DNA of 49,731 nucleotides from Candidatus Merdivivens pullistercoris (GTDB lineage Bacteria; Bacteroidota; Bacteroidia; Bacteroidales; UBA932): NCBI GenBank assembly GCA_017694935.1, contig JADIME010000016.1, positions 1 to 49,731 of the forward strand, read 5' to 3'. Shown piece by piece: positions 1 to 7,276 of this stretch (position 1 is its first letter; each line of letters starts with the position of its first letter). The notes under the pieces were generated by a model. It saw only the letters and a program-made list of their open reading frames with translations, ran no database searches and was not told where the DNA came from. The position numbers and the translations under genes were made by a program.

Positions 1-129
1 TGGCATCCTTCCGGCACGTTTTCGCCGTTTTTATCGTAAAATAGCGCTGCTATTCTCCTCAAAAAACGACAAAAACCTGCGCGGAAGCCTGTCTCAAATG
101 TTCTGAGAAAAAATTTTAAACAGCTTCTA
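1..129. mobile_element. Foldback MITE-like element, copy A (cut by window start)
   Basis: This is the right-hand part of a palindromic, non-coding element that recurs at 4174-4338 (inverted) and 8973-9137. It ends in AAACAGCTTC followed by TA, the same end as the other copies. By eye it differs from copy B at only about four sites over 127 bases, so the copies look recent. The middle carries the small palindrome AATAGCGCTGCTATT, and the flanks are arms that can pair imperfectly. It holds no ORF of its own, so any transposase must act in trans. The left end lies outside the window. Confidence 0.75.
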
Positions 130-170
130 AAGGGGCTGTGTCAAAATTTTCCATTTTGGCGCAGCCCCTT
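130..170. terminator. Long hairpin downstream of the SOD gene
   Basis: AAGGGGCTGTGTCAAAAT (130-147) pairs with ATTTTGGCGCAGCCCCTT (153-170) with two mismatches around a 5-base loop. It lies about 65 bases past the stop codon of the superoxide dismutase gene and could end that transcript. There is no clear T-run on the minus strand, so it could also be a repeat in its own right. It directly abuts copy A of the MITE-like element. Confidence 0.5.
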
Positions 171-220
171 AGGCTTTGCTGCCCTGCCGACAGCCAGTGT
201 AAAATCAATACATCGTCTAA

Positions 221-242
221 TTATAGGAAGCTGTTTATAATC
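221..242. repeat. Solo MITE-end-like motif at the SOD stop codon
   Basis: TTATAGGAAGCTGTTTATAA resembles the terminal repeat TTTTAGAAGCTGTTTAAAAT of the foldback element but has no partner arm. The stop codon of the SOD gene (TAA, minus strand) lies inside it. It could be a decayed element end or chance similarity. Similar motifs lie at two other stop codons in the window. Confidence 0.35.
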
Positions 243-807
243 TTCCGTCCACCTTTTCCCAATCTATCAGTTCCCATACGGCTTTCAGAAAGTCGGGACG
301 CCTGTTGCGGTAGTCTATGTAGTAGGCATGTTCCCAGACATCTATGGTCATGATCGGGCGCAGTCCGCCGCGCAGAGGGTTGCCTGCATTGGATTCGGTG
401 GTAATTACGAGTTTCCCTTCTTCGTTTACTGAAAGCCAGGCCCAGCCGGAACCGAATTGCGCGGCTGCCTTGGCGAGAAACTCGTCGCGGAATTGTGCCA
501 CAGAGCCGAAATCACGGTTTATCATTCCGGCCAACCGTTCAGGCATTTCTTTCTTTACAGGAGTCAGGGTGTCGAAAAACATAGTGTGGTTCCATGTCTG
601 TGCCGCATTGTTGTAGATTCCTCCGTCAGCCTTGCGGATGATTTCTTCGACAGGCATGTCTTCGAATTCCGTTCCGGTTATCAGTTTGTTCAGATTGTCC
701 ACGTATGTTTGCAGATGTTTCCCATAGTGGTAGTCGAAACTTTCCTTGCTCAAGGCAGGTTGTAGTGCTTCCGTGTCGTATGGAAGCGTAGGCATTAAAT
801 GTTTCAT
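235..807 (-). CDS. sodB: Superoxide dismutase, Fe/Mn family
   Basis: Turns superoxide into hydrogen peroxide and oxygen in the cytoplasm. The 190-residue protein covers the whole Fe/Mn SOD family length. The metal ligands are visible: His27 (in YHYGKH), His74 (in TWNHTMF), Asp156 and His160 (in TIDVWEHAYY). Gln70 in NNAAQTWNH is where iron-type enzymes keep their active-site glutamine, so iron is likely, although Bacteroides enzymes of this kind often accept manganese too. The gene stands alone and diverges from xerD. A Bacteroidetes-type promoter lies 35-66 bases upstream of the start codon. An internal Met5 is possible as a start but would shorten the usual N-terminus. Confidence 0.96.
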   Translation of the reverse strand: MKHLMPTLPYDTEALQPALSKESFDYHYGKHLQTYVDNLNKLITGTEFEDMPVEEIIRKADGGIYNNAAQTWNHTMFFDTLTPVKKEMPERLAGMINRDFGSVAQFRDEFLAKAAAQFGSGWAWLSVNEEGKLVITTESNAGNPLRGGLRPIMTIDVWEHAYYIDYRNRRPDFLKAVWELIDWEKVDGRL

Positions 808-841
808 GTTTTTTATGATTTGGTAATTAATTCAATTATCA

Positions 842-873
842 CAAAGTTAGCGTTTTTTTTTGAAGTGATGAAA
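842..873 (-). promoter_or_regulatory. Promoter of the SOD gene
   Basis: On the minus strand TAACTTTG (849-842) fits the Bacteroidetes -7 box TAnnTTTG. A TTTC (873-870) lies 20 bases further upstream in the -33 position. It is back to back with the xerD promoter. Confidence 0.6.
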
Positions 874-889
874 CTATATTTTATGTTTG
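859..889 (+). promoter_or_regulatory. Promoter of xerD
   Basis: TTTG (859-862), then 19 bases, then TATGTTTG (882-889): a full match to the Bacteroidetes sigma-ABfr consensus. The predicted transcript start near 896 rules out the TTG at 906 only weakly, but it fits a start codon at ATG 912 with a short leader. Confidence 0.7.
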
Positions 890-911
890 TACCGGTTTTG
901 CCGGATTGTAT

Positions 912-1847
912 ATGGAACGGATTTTTGCAGAAACTTTGGAGGATTTCGGAAATTATCTCCGTCTGGAACGCCGTCTTTCGGAAAATACAGTATTGTCGTA
1001 CGTGAGCGATGTGGCTTTCTTTTTCGAATATGTCTGTTCTTCCGGGGATGAACGGGCTTGCGGAACCCCGCTTGTTCCCAGACCGGAGGATTGCGACCGT
1101 TATACGGTGTCGGCATATCTGGCGAGCCGCCTCCGGGACTTGTCGTCCCGTTCGCAGTCAAGGGTACTGACATCGATAAAGACTTTGTTTTATTTCCTGA
1201 TGGAGGAAGGCAGGTGCGAAAGCAACCCGTGCGAATTGATAGAGCCGCCGAAGCAGGAACGCCGGCTGCCTGTAGTGCTCTCTGTAGATGAAGTGGAACG
1301 CATGATATCGTCGGTGGATTTGACAAGCCCGTTGGGACACAGGAACAAGGCAATTCTGGAACTTATGTATGGCTGCGGTCTCCGTGTCAGCGAGGCCGTT
1401 AATATAAGGGTGTCGGACATTTTTGAAAACGATCAGTTCGTCCGTATCATCGGCAAGGGGAACAAGCAGCGTTTGGTACCCATAGGCGAATGCGCCTTGT
1501 CGGCCATACATTATTATTTGCCCGACAGGGGGCGTATCCTCGCGTCATGCCGGTCCGCAAAGGATACAGACGTGCTTTTCCTGAACCGTCGCGGAAAACC
1601 GCTGACCCGTGTGATGGTGTTCAACATAGTCAGGGAGGCTGCGGCAAAGGCGGGCATAACCAAGGACATCTCTCCTCATACTCTCAGGCATTCTTTCGCT
1701 ACCCATTTAGTGGAAAACGGAGCCGACCTGCGTTCCGTGCAGCAGATGCTGGGTCATGAAAATATCATGACGACGGAAATCTACACCCATGTCGAAACGT
1801 CCAAGTGGCAGAAATCCATACTTTCCCACCATCCGAGGGAAAACTGA
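912..1847 (+). CDS. xerD: Tyrosine recombinase XerD
   Basis: Site-specific recombinase that resolves chromosome dimers at dif. The 311-residue protein has the N-terminal SAM-like core-binding domain (about 1-90) and the C-terminal catalytic domain. Visible catalytic residues are Arg158 (GCGLRVSEA), a Lys in the IIGKGNKQR turn, His256 and Arg259 (HTLRHSF), His282 (LGHEN) and the nucleophile Tyr291 (EIYTHV). Full length with no cargo or flanking att-like repeats, so it looks like the housekeeping enzyme rather than an integrase of a mobile element. XerC versus XerD cannot be settled by eye. ATG 912 was chosen over an in-frame TTG at 906. Confidence 0.93.
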   Translation: MERIFAETLEDFGNYLRLERRLSENTVLSYVSDVAFFFEYVCSSGDERACGTPLVPRPEDCDRYTVSAYLASRLRDLSSRSQSRVLTSIKTLFYFLMEEGRCESNPCELIEPPKQERRLPVVLSVDEVERMISSVDLTSPLGHRNKAILELMYGCGLRVSEAVNIRVSDIFENDQFVRIIGKGNKQRLVPIGECALSAIHYYLPDRGRILASCRSAKDTDVLFLNRRGKPLTRVMVFNIVREAAAKAGITKDISPHTLRHSFATHLVENGADLRSVQQMLGHENIMTTEIYTHVETSKWQKSILSHHPREN

Positions 1848-1898
1848 GAGAGAGTGACCCTTGTGCCGGCATGAATCTGTAAACGGACTTTTGTGATT

Positions 1899-1934
1899 TA
1901 GAAGCTGCCCGGGATTATTCCGAACAGCTTCTTA
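1899..1934. repeat. Miniature inverted repeat with MITE ends
   Basis: TAGAAGCTG, 17 bases, CAGCTTCTTA: the two ends match the termini of the foldback element (GAAGCTG and CAGCTTC next to TA) with almost all the interior missing. It may be an internal deletion derivative. It also forms a hairpin between the converging xerD and lipoprotein genes and could act as a terminator, though no clear T-run follows. Confidence 0.5.
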
Positions 1935-1952
1935 CAGTGAGTACGGCATTTT

Positions 1953-2651
1953 TCAATCTCCCGCTTCGGAGAGCATGACGTAATTGAAACTGTACTCTCC
2001 GGTTTCATCCAACGCCATGTATGCAATGCATAGATTGGGAATGTCAAAATATCTGGAACTCATTGTCAGGTAAAACACCCCGTATTCATCCCGTTCTTTG
2101 AGATAATTTTCCATAGTGAAGACTTTCCCATCAAAAATCGAAGAACAATTGATGAAATAATCTTTAAATCCGGGTATATCCATATTATAGTCACAAATTA
2201 CGGCCAAACGCATGTCAGCCACGTCTTCTCCGATTTCAACAGCGACTCCTACATATAGAGTGTCGTTTTCTATCGTGTAAAAGGGATCATCGTTCAGTGT
2301 GACAGTGATATGCGGGTAAGCGTTCTGTGATATGGCAAGCCGGTAGGCCTGTCGCGTGTCGAAAACGACTGTCAATGTGTCCGACCTGTGGTAGATTGTT
2401 TTGTTCTCATCGGTTTCTATGCACAATTCCCCGTTTTCCGTGACATTTGCGGAAAGCCATTCAGCTTCATTGTAAATAGATATTATTCCCATTCCGTCTG
2501 CCACCTCAAGCGTGTCTGCTCCTCCCCTGAAATAGAAGGAAGTTTCCTGTACCCCGAAAGGAGAGACATCGATGATGTCCGGTCCGTTCTTTTCATTGCA
2601 TGCCGCGGTGAATGCTGCGGCTATTATAAGTATGTAAATTAACCTTTTCAT
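1953..2651 (-). CDS. BACON-like lipoprotein
   Basis: A 232-residue protein with a lipoprotein signal (hydrophobic 4-16, lipobox ending at Cys18 in TAAC), so it is probably anchored in the outer membrane. Residues about 35-115 look like a BACON-type beta-sandwich: EWLSA, then RSDTLTVVF, then ISQNAYP. A second domain of about 110 residues follows that I do not recognise. The upstream neighbour at 2656-3372 has the same two-part architecture and shares many positions, so the two are tandem paralogues. The gap between them is 4 bases, so they are cotranscribed with the broken C10 protease gene. The role is unknown; extracellular binding or protease inhibition are guesses from context. Confidence 0.8.
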   Translation of the reverse strand: MKRLIYILIIAAAFTAACNEKNGPDIIDVSPFGVQETSFYFRGGADTLEVADGMGIISIYNEAEWLSANVTENGELCIETDENKTIYHRSDTLTVVFDTRQAYRLAISQNAYPHITVTLNDDPFYTIENDTLYVGVAVEIGEDVADMRLAVICDYNMDIPGFKDYFINCSSIFDGKVFTMENYLKERDEYGVFYLTMSSRYFDIPNLCIAYMALDETGEYSFNYVMLSEAGD

Positions 2652-2655
2652 ATTT

Positions 2656-3372
2656 TTATATGAACAATCTATAATTTAAAAATCCATCGAAATTATGTTC
2701 GCTGTCAAGGACCAACACATTAAGTCGCAGTCCTCCGATGCCATCGGTAAATTCCATTTTGAATACTCCTTCTTCATCTATGGCTCTTTCGTAATCATCC
2801 AATGTATATATCGGCCCGAACTCATTAATGTTCATATTGACGATAAGGCTCAGCAGATATGGGTTGGTTTCATCAACGTATTTGTAAGTGCTGAACATCC
2901 TTATGTCGGATACTCCCTCTCCCAATTCGAGAGTAAAATATATTGCCCCGCATGTTTTGTCGGAATCGTAGAATTCGTAATCTATAAAGTCAAGTTGAAC
3001 TTTGGGACGTGCATTTTGTTCGACAAGCAATTCGTGAGTCTCCCCATTGCCGAAATGCACGTAAAGTATGTCGGAACGTTTTAGACCCGCATAATTAAAT
3101 TCGACGGTTATGTATAGATGCCTTTCATTGTCCCATTCGGCGGAAATCCAGTCGCTGACGCAATAAACCGAGTCTATATTCCATCCTTCAGCGATTTGCA
3201 GGCATGCGGTATCTTCGACAAAGCAGAAATTTATCCCGTCCGTGCCTATCGGTGTAGTCGTTGTCGTGTCCTTGGAGTGGCCGGTGCCGGGACCGATGTC
3301 AATCTTTTCATTACAGGAAACGGCCGCGATGAAAAAAATGAAAAAGAATGATGATAATATGATGTTTTTCAT
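2656..3372 (-). CDS. BACON-like lipoprotein, tandem paralogue
   Basis: A 238-residue protein. ATG 3372 was chosen because it gives a clean lipoprotein signal (MKNIILSS, lipobox ending in VSC at residue 20) and lies 10 bases past the end of the protease remnant. A further in-frame start upstream would put 17 extra residues before the signal. After a Thr-rich linker (DTTTTTP) comes a BACON-like domain with DWISAEW, RSDILYVHF and EQNARP, then a C-terminal domain shared with the next gene (ELGEGVSDIRMF and IDEEGVFKMEF match EIGEDVADMRLA and RDEYGVFYLTM there). Function unknown. Its position behind a C10 protease recalls the B. fragilis arrangement in which C10 protease genes sit beside inhibitor genes; that parallel is inference only. 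Confidence 0.8.
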   Translation of the reverse strand: MKNIILSSFFFIFFIAAVSCNEKIDIGPGTGHSKDTTTTTPIGTDGINFCFVEDTACLQIAEGWNIDSVYCVSDWISAEWDNERHLYITVEFNYAGLKRSDILYVHFGNGETHELLVEQNARPKVQLDFIDYEFYDSDKTCGAIYFTLELGEGVSDIRMFSTYKYVDETNPYLLSLIVNMNINEFGPIYTLDDYERAIDEEGVFKMEFTDGIGGLRLNVLVLDSEHNFDGFLNYRLFI

Positions 3373-3382
3373 AGTGAATTTT

Positions 3383-4699
3383 TTATTGATTTGTCCTGAT
3401 ATTGTATATGTATGATAATTCATAGCTGTAATCCCCGCCTCCCCTGTCTTCGTCAGGAGGATTTACAGGATCCGGGAATACCGGTCCGGAGTCGGTGTCG
3501 AATACTTCCGCCAAGTCTTTTTCGCCCCGGAAACAAAACAATAGTAACCGTCTTTTAATTCTGATGATATTTTTTCAAGATATTGCCCTTTGACCAAACT
3601 ATTCATGAGAAATATTGCGCCTTTGGCATATCCGAAATTTTCCAATGTACGTAAAATAGATTTCATGTATGCACCGCTTCCATGTTTTCCATAGTTCATG
3701 TCCAGATTTTCCGGCAGTCCCAATTGCTGCATCAGGCGGGCTATTTGGTGCATTCCGGCATCGGGTTCACCGAGAAAATATGTACGTCCGTCGAATCTTG
3801 CGGTGCCCTCTATTATTTTCTTGCTGTCAATCATTTCCTGCCAATCGAATTCATATCCATTGTAACTGTCGGGATACCTGTATGTACACATTAGTTGTGC
3901 TACGGCGGTAGCAACACATCCGGTCAAAGTATTTTGCCCGTCTTCGGTAGGGCAGTAGTAGTTGTACGGATATTCCTGTCCCCATTTTACCGGGCAGTAG
4001 CCATTAATCATCACGGCAAAATCGGGAATTCCGGCGTAATACCAATCTATAGTATCTAGGCGAAGTTGCATAGTATCAATTGCAATAACGTTATCAACAT
4101 ATTCTTCCAGAAGGGACATATATGTAGCGAGTCCCGGATTGTCGATTTCTTTGTTTTTTTCAAGGTTTCCTTTTAGAAGCTGTTTAAAATTTTTTCTCAG
4201 AACATTTGAGACAGGCTTCCGCGCCAGGTTTTTGTCGTTTTTTGAGGAGAATAGCAGAGCTATTTTACGATAAAAACGGCGAAAACGTGCCGGAAAGATG
4301 TCACAAAGAACTTTTGAAAAAATTTTAAACAGCTTCTAATGCATAGCTTAGCAATGGTGTGACACGTTTGTCTGCGGACATGATAGCGAAGCCAGCTTCG
4401 TTTTCAAAGTTGAAAACGTGTATGTATGGAACATCGTCATTTGACTTTGTAGCATTTGATGAATGCCTGCCGATACTGTATCTGTCCGTGATTTTTCTTT
4501 CGATGGATTCTGTGGATTTGGTGGAAGCCATGCTTTGCATTATTTGCATGAGAGTTTGTTCCGCTTCCTCTATTGTTATTTCATAAGGATTGTCCGGTGG
4601 ACGGCAGATGCTTGGACTCATGCTTTCATTTTTAGTGCATGAGTATGATAACGTTATTGTGAAAATAACGCAAATTACAGATATGATTTTGTTTTTCAT
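3383..4699 (-). pseudogene. C10 (streptopain/SpeB-like) cysteine protease, broken
   Basis: The N-terminal piece (4699-4325) is a lipoprotein signal (SYSC) and a Spi-type propeptide with FAIMSADKRVTPLLSYA. It is cut by a foldback element at 4174-4338. Beyond the element the frame resumes with the start of the peptidase domain, including the catalytic-cysteine motif TGCVATAVAQLM. Joining the two sides across a single TA reads YALKGNLEKNKEID in frame, so the insertion is clean. A second lesion lies near 3525: the frame shifts after CFVSG, and the other frame continues with GEKDLAEVFDTDSG to a stop at 3383. That tail resembles the end of such proteins, while the stretch that should carry the catalytic His (GHA..DGY) is missing. 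So the gene has two independent defects and cannot make an active protease. Confidence 0.85.
4174..4338. mobile_element. Foldback MITE-like element, copy B (inside C10 gene)
   Basis: A 161-base core (4176-4336) runs from GAAGCTGTTTAAAATTTTTT to AAAAAATTTTAAACAGCTTC and is flanked on both sides by TA (4174-4175, 4337-4338), the pattern of a TA target duplication. The interior is imperfectly self-complementary around the centre AATAGCAGAGCTATT, so the whole element can fold into one long hairpin. There is no coding capacity. It lies in the opposite orientation to copies A and C. Removing it with one TA restores the host reading frame. Confidence 0.85.
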
Positions 4700-4869
4700 G
4701 ATTCTCGGTTAAAAATTAGTGCAGTAATGTTGTCGGATAGATGTGCGCCTTTGCGTATGGCCGGCAAAATATGCAGACTTCTATCTTTCGAAGTCGTTTT
4801 TCCCGAGAATTGTCAGCATCCGAGTGGCGTTATGGAGAAAAAGGCACATACAAAAAAATTATCCGCGCC

Positions 4870-4877
4870 CAAAGATA
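4870..4877 (-). promoter_or_regulatory. Possible promoter of the C10-lipoprotein operon
   Basis: TATCTTTG on the minus strand matches TAnnTTTG, with a TTTC about 20 bases upstream. If used it gives a leader of about 165 bases before ATG 4699. That leader holds an imperfect dyad, GACTTC and GAAGTC (4774-4793). Confidence 0.4.
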
Positions 4878-4927
4878 GTGAAATTTTATTTGGAAAAGAA
4901 AATATTTCAAAAAATAACAAATGGTTT

Positions 4928-7069
4928 CTAACTGATCTTTGAATAATCCGTCACACTGTCCCTGAAGCGGGAGAGTTCTTTGCGGAGCGGGAAATTGGCC
5001 TTCAGTTCCAGCCCGGGGTCGGCGGACAGCACTTCCCTTGCGGTCTTGCGGGCAAATTCCAGAAGTTCGCCGTCCTTGCCGAGGGATGCTATCTTCAGTT
5101 GCACGGGAAGCCCGCTTTGCATGGTGCCTTCTATGTCGCCGGGGCCGCGCATCTTCATGTCCTCTTCGGCAAGGGTGAATCCGTCTTCCGTGCTGCACAT
5201 CAGGTCTATGCGTTTTTTTGATTCCCGGCTTATCCTGAAATCGGTCATCAGTATGCAGTAGGAGTCTTGGGAACCCCTGCCGACACGCCCGCGCAATTGG
5301 TGCAGCTGGCTTAGCCCGAAACGTTCCGCGCTTTCTATGACCATTACCGTGGCATTCGGCACGTCCACGCCGACTTCTATGACTGAAGTGGCCACAAGTA
5401 TGTCGGCCCGTCCTTCGGCAAATGCTTTCATGTTCCTGGATTTTTCTTCAGAAGACTGTTTCCCGTGTACGATGGCCGTGCGGTATCGGGGGAAGGGGAA
5501 GGCTTCCGTTACCGCCTCGTAGCCTTTTTCGAGGTTGGCGTAATCCATTTTCTCCGATTCGAAGATCAGCGGGTAAACGATGAAAACCTGTCTTCCGGCC
5601 GCAATCTGTCCCCGTATGAAATTGTACATGGCCGCCCTTTTTGTTTCGGTGGCATGGATCGTCCGCACCGGTTTCCTGCCCGGAGGCAGTTCGTCTATGA
5701 CCGAGACCTCGAGGTCTCCGTACAAGGTCATTGCAAGCGTGCGCGGAATCGGAGTGGCCGTCATTACCAATACATGCGGAGGTGTTCCGCCCGTCTTGTT
5801 CCAGAGTTTCGAGCGTTGCGCCACGCCGAAACGGTGCTGTTCGTCGATGACCGCCAGACCGAGCGCACGGAATTCCACGTTGTCTTCTATCAGGGCGTGT
5901 GTCCCGACGATAAGCCTGATTTTTCCGCTTCGCAATCCTTCGTCTATCATCCTTCTCTGCCTGGCCTTGCTGCTGCCGGTAAGCAATGCGATGCCGAACC
6001 CCCGGCCGCTGTCGTTGTCCGTCCAGTCATCGGGAGACAATGGGGCGAGGAGCTTTTTCAGGCTGTTGAAATGCTGCACGGCGAGAACTTCGGTGGGGGC
6101 CATTATGCAGGCCTGGTATCCGTTTCCGACAGCTATCAGGGCCGACAGGACGGCAACGAGAGTCTTTCCGCTGCCGACGTCGCCTTGCAGGAGCCTGTTC
6201 ATCTGACGTCCGCTCTTCATGTCGTCCCGTATCTCGCGTATTACCTTTTTCTGCGCTCCGGTCAGGTCGAAAGGCAAGGCTTTGTAACATGTGTTGAATG
6301 CGGGTCCTACCGACGGCATCTTTATCCCTGCCGTGTCGTGCATCCGGTTGTAGCGCTGTTTGAGCAGTGAAAGCTGAAGGAAAAACAGTTCCTCGAATTT
6401 AAGGCGGTATTCTGCCGAGTGCAGGGAAGCCATGTCCGGCGGAAAATGTATCGATTTCAATGCTTCGCGCCTCGGTACCAGACTGCATTTGGCCGCCAGT
6501 CCGGGCGGGATGTTTTCCTCTATGAGTTTTTCCGTGATGCCGTAGAGCGCAGAAACGAGTTTTGAGAATACTTTGTTCGTTATTCCGGCGTTTTTCAGTT
6601 TCTCGGTGCTCGGATACACTCCTGTCATGGAACTTCCGTACGGGAATGATTTCGCTGTAGGCGGCTCCAATTCAGGATGGACCATGTTTATTTCCCCGTT
6701 GAAGACGGACGGTTTTCCGAAGATGATGTATGTGTCGCCGGCGCGTATTTTCCCGTCCATCCATTTGATGCCTTGGAAAAACACGAGATCCAGCGAGCCA
6801 GTGCCGTCGCGTACCGTTACTACCAGCCGGCTTTTGCGCCGTTCGCCGATGACTTTTTTTGTCGTGACCGTCGCTTTTATCTGGACGTATGCCATCGTAG
6901 GCTCCAGGTCCGCTATGTTCATGACATTCGAGCGGTCCACATACCGGAACGGGAAAGTATAGAGCATGTCCCTGTAGGTCTCTATTCCGAGTTCTTTTCC
7001 CAGCAGGGCAGCCCTTCTCGGCCCGACACCGGGCAGAAACTGTATTCCTGTATCCAGAATATCCGGCAT
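4928..7069 (-). CDS. recG: ATP-dependent DNA helicase RecG
   Basis: Regresses stalled replication forks and processes branched DNA. The 713-residue protein starts with the wedge-domain pattern GIQFLPGVGPRRA and carries the helicase motifs: LLQGDVGSGKT (Walker A), MAPTEVLA (Ia), VIDEQHRFG (the RecG DEQH box), VMTATPIPRTLA (III), VATSVIEVGVDVP (V) and QLRGRVGRG (VI). The reading frame is open back to 7171, but ATG 7069 gives the usual family N-terminus, and a TATCTTTG promoter box lies between the two positions, so the shorter start is preferred. Confidence 0.96.
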   Translation of the reverse strand: MPDILDTGIQFLPGVGPRRAALLGKELGIETYRDMLYTFPFRYVDRSNVMNIADLEPTMAYVQIKATVTTKKVIGERRKSRLVVTVRDGTGSLDLVFFQGIKWMDGKIRAGDTYIIFGKPSVFNGEINMVHPELEPPTAKSFPYGSSMTGVYPSTEKLKNAGITNKVFSKLVSALYGITEKLIEENIPPGLAAKCSLVPRREALKSIHFPPDMASLHSAEYRLKFEELFFLQLSLLKQRYNRMHDTAGIKMPSVGPAFNTCYKALPFDLTGAQKKVIREIRDDMKSGRQMNRLLQGDVGSGKTLVAVLSALIAVGNGYQACIMAPTEVLAVQHFNSLKKLLAPLSPDDWTDNDSGRGFGIALLTGSSKARQRRMIDEGLRSGKIRLIVGTHALIEDNVEFRALGLAVIDEQHRFGVAQRSKLWNKTGGTPPHVLVMTATPIPRTLAMTLYGDLEVSVIDELPPGRKPVRTIHATETKRAAMYNFIRGQIAAGRQVFIVYPLIFESEKMDYANLEKGYEAVTEAFPFPRYRTAIVHGKQSSEEKSRNMKAFAEGRADILVATSVIEVGVDVPNATVMVIESAERFGLSQLHQLRGRVGRGSQDSYCILMTDFRISRESKKRIDLMCSTEDGFTLAEEDMKMRGPGDIEGTMQSGLPVQLKIASLGKDGELLEFARKTAREVLSADPGLELKANFPLRKELSRFRDSVTDYSKIS

Positions 7070-7128
7070 TGCAATCGTTTTGTCAGTATTAATCGTGTCC
7101 GGACGGCTTTTTAAGCGCGGTCCGATGG

Positions 7129-7136
7129 CAAAGATA
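7129..7136 (-). promoter_or_regulatory. Probable -7 box of the recG promoter
   Basis: TATCTTTG on the minus strand matches TAnnTTTG. It lies 60 bases upstream of ATG 7069 and inside the possible N-terminal extension of the recG frame, which argues against the longer start. No clear -33 box is seen. Confidence 0.45.
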
Positions 7137-7276
7137 CTCTTTTTACGGGAAAATTTATGCGGTTTTGTCATGCCGGATGCTTTATTCTTCGTAAATTGCG
7201 CCCTTATTCAGGGGCTGAAACGGCGTTTCTGCTCTGTCGGTGATAAAAGTTTATTGATTTTTAGTGTTTTAGAAAT

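Noticed and set aside
912-1847. Integrase of a mobile element
   Set aside because: There are no att-like repeats, excisionase or cargo genes; length and motifs fit the housekeeping XerD.
4727-4942. ORF on the plus strand between the C10 gene and recG
   Set aside because: It overlaps the likely promoter and leader of the minus-strand operon and has no recognisable protein features.
6027-6290. ORFs antisense to recG and many other genes
   Set aside because: They mirror the third-base pattern of the real gene on the other strand and show no protein family pattern.
4928-7171. Longer recG form starting at 7171
   Set aside because: The extra 34 residues do not match RecG, and a promoter box lies inside that stretch.
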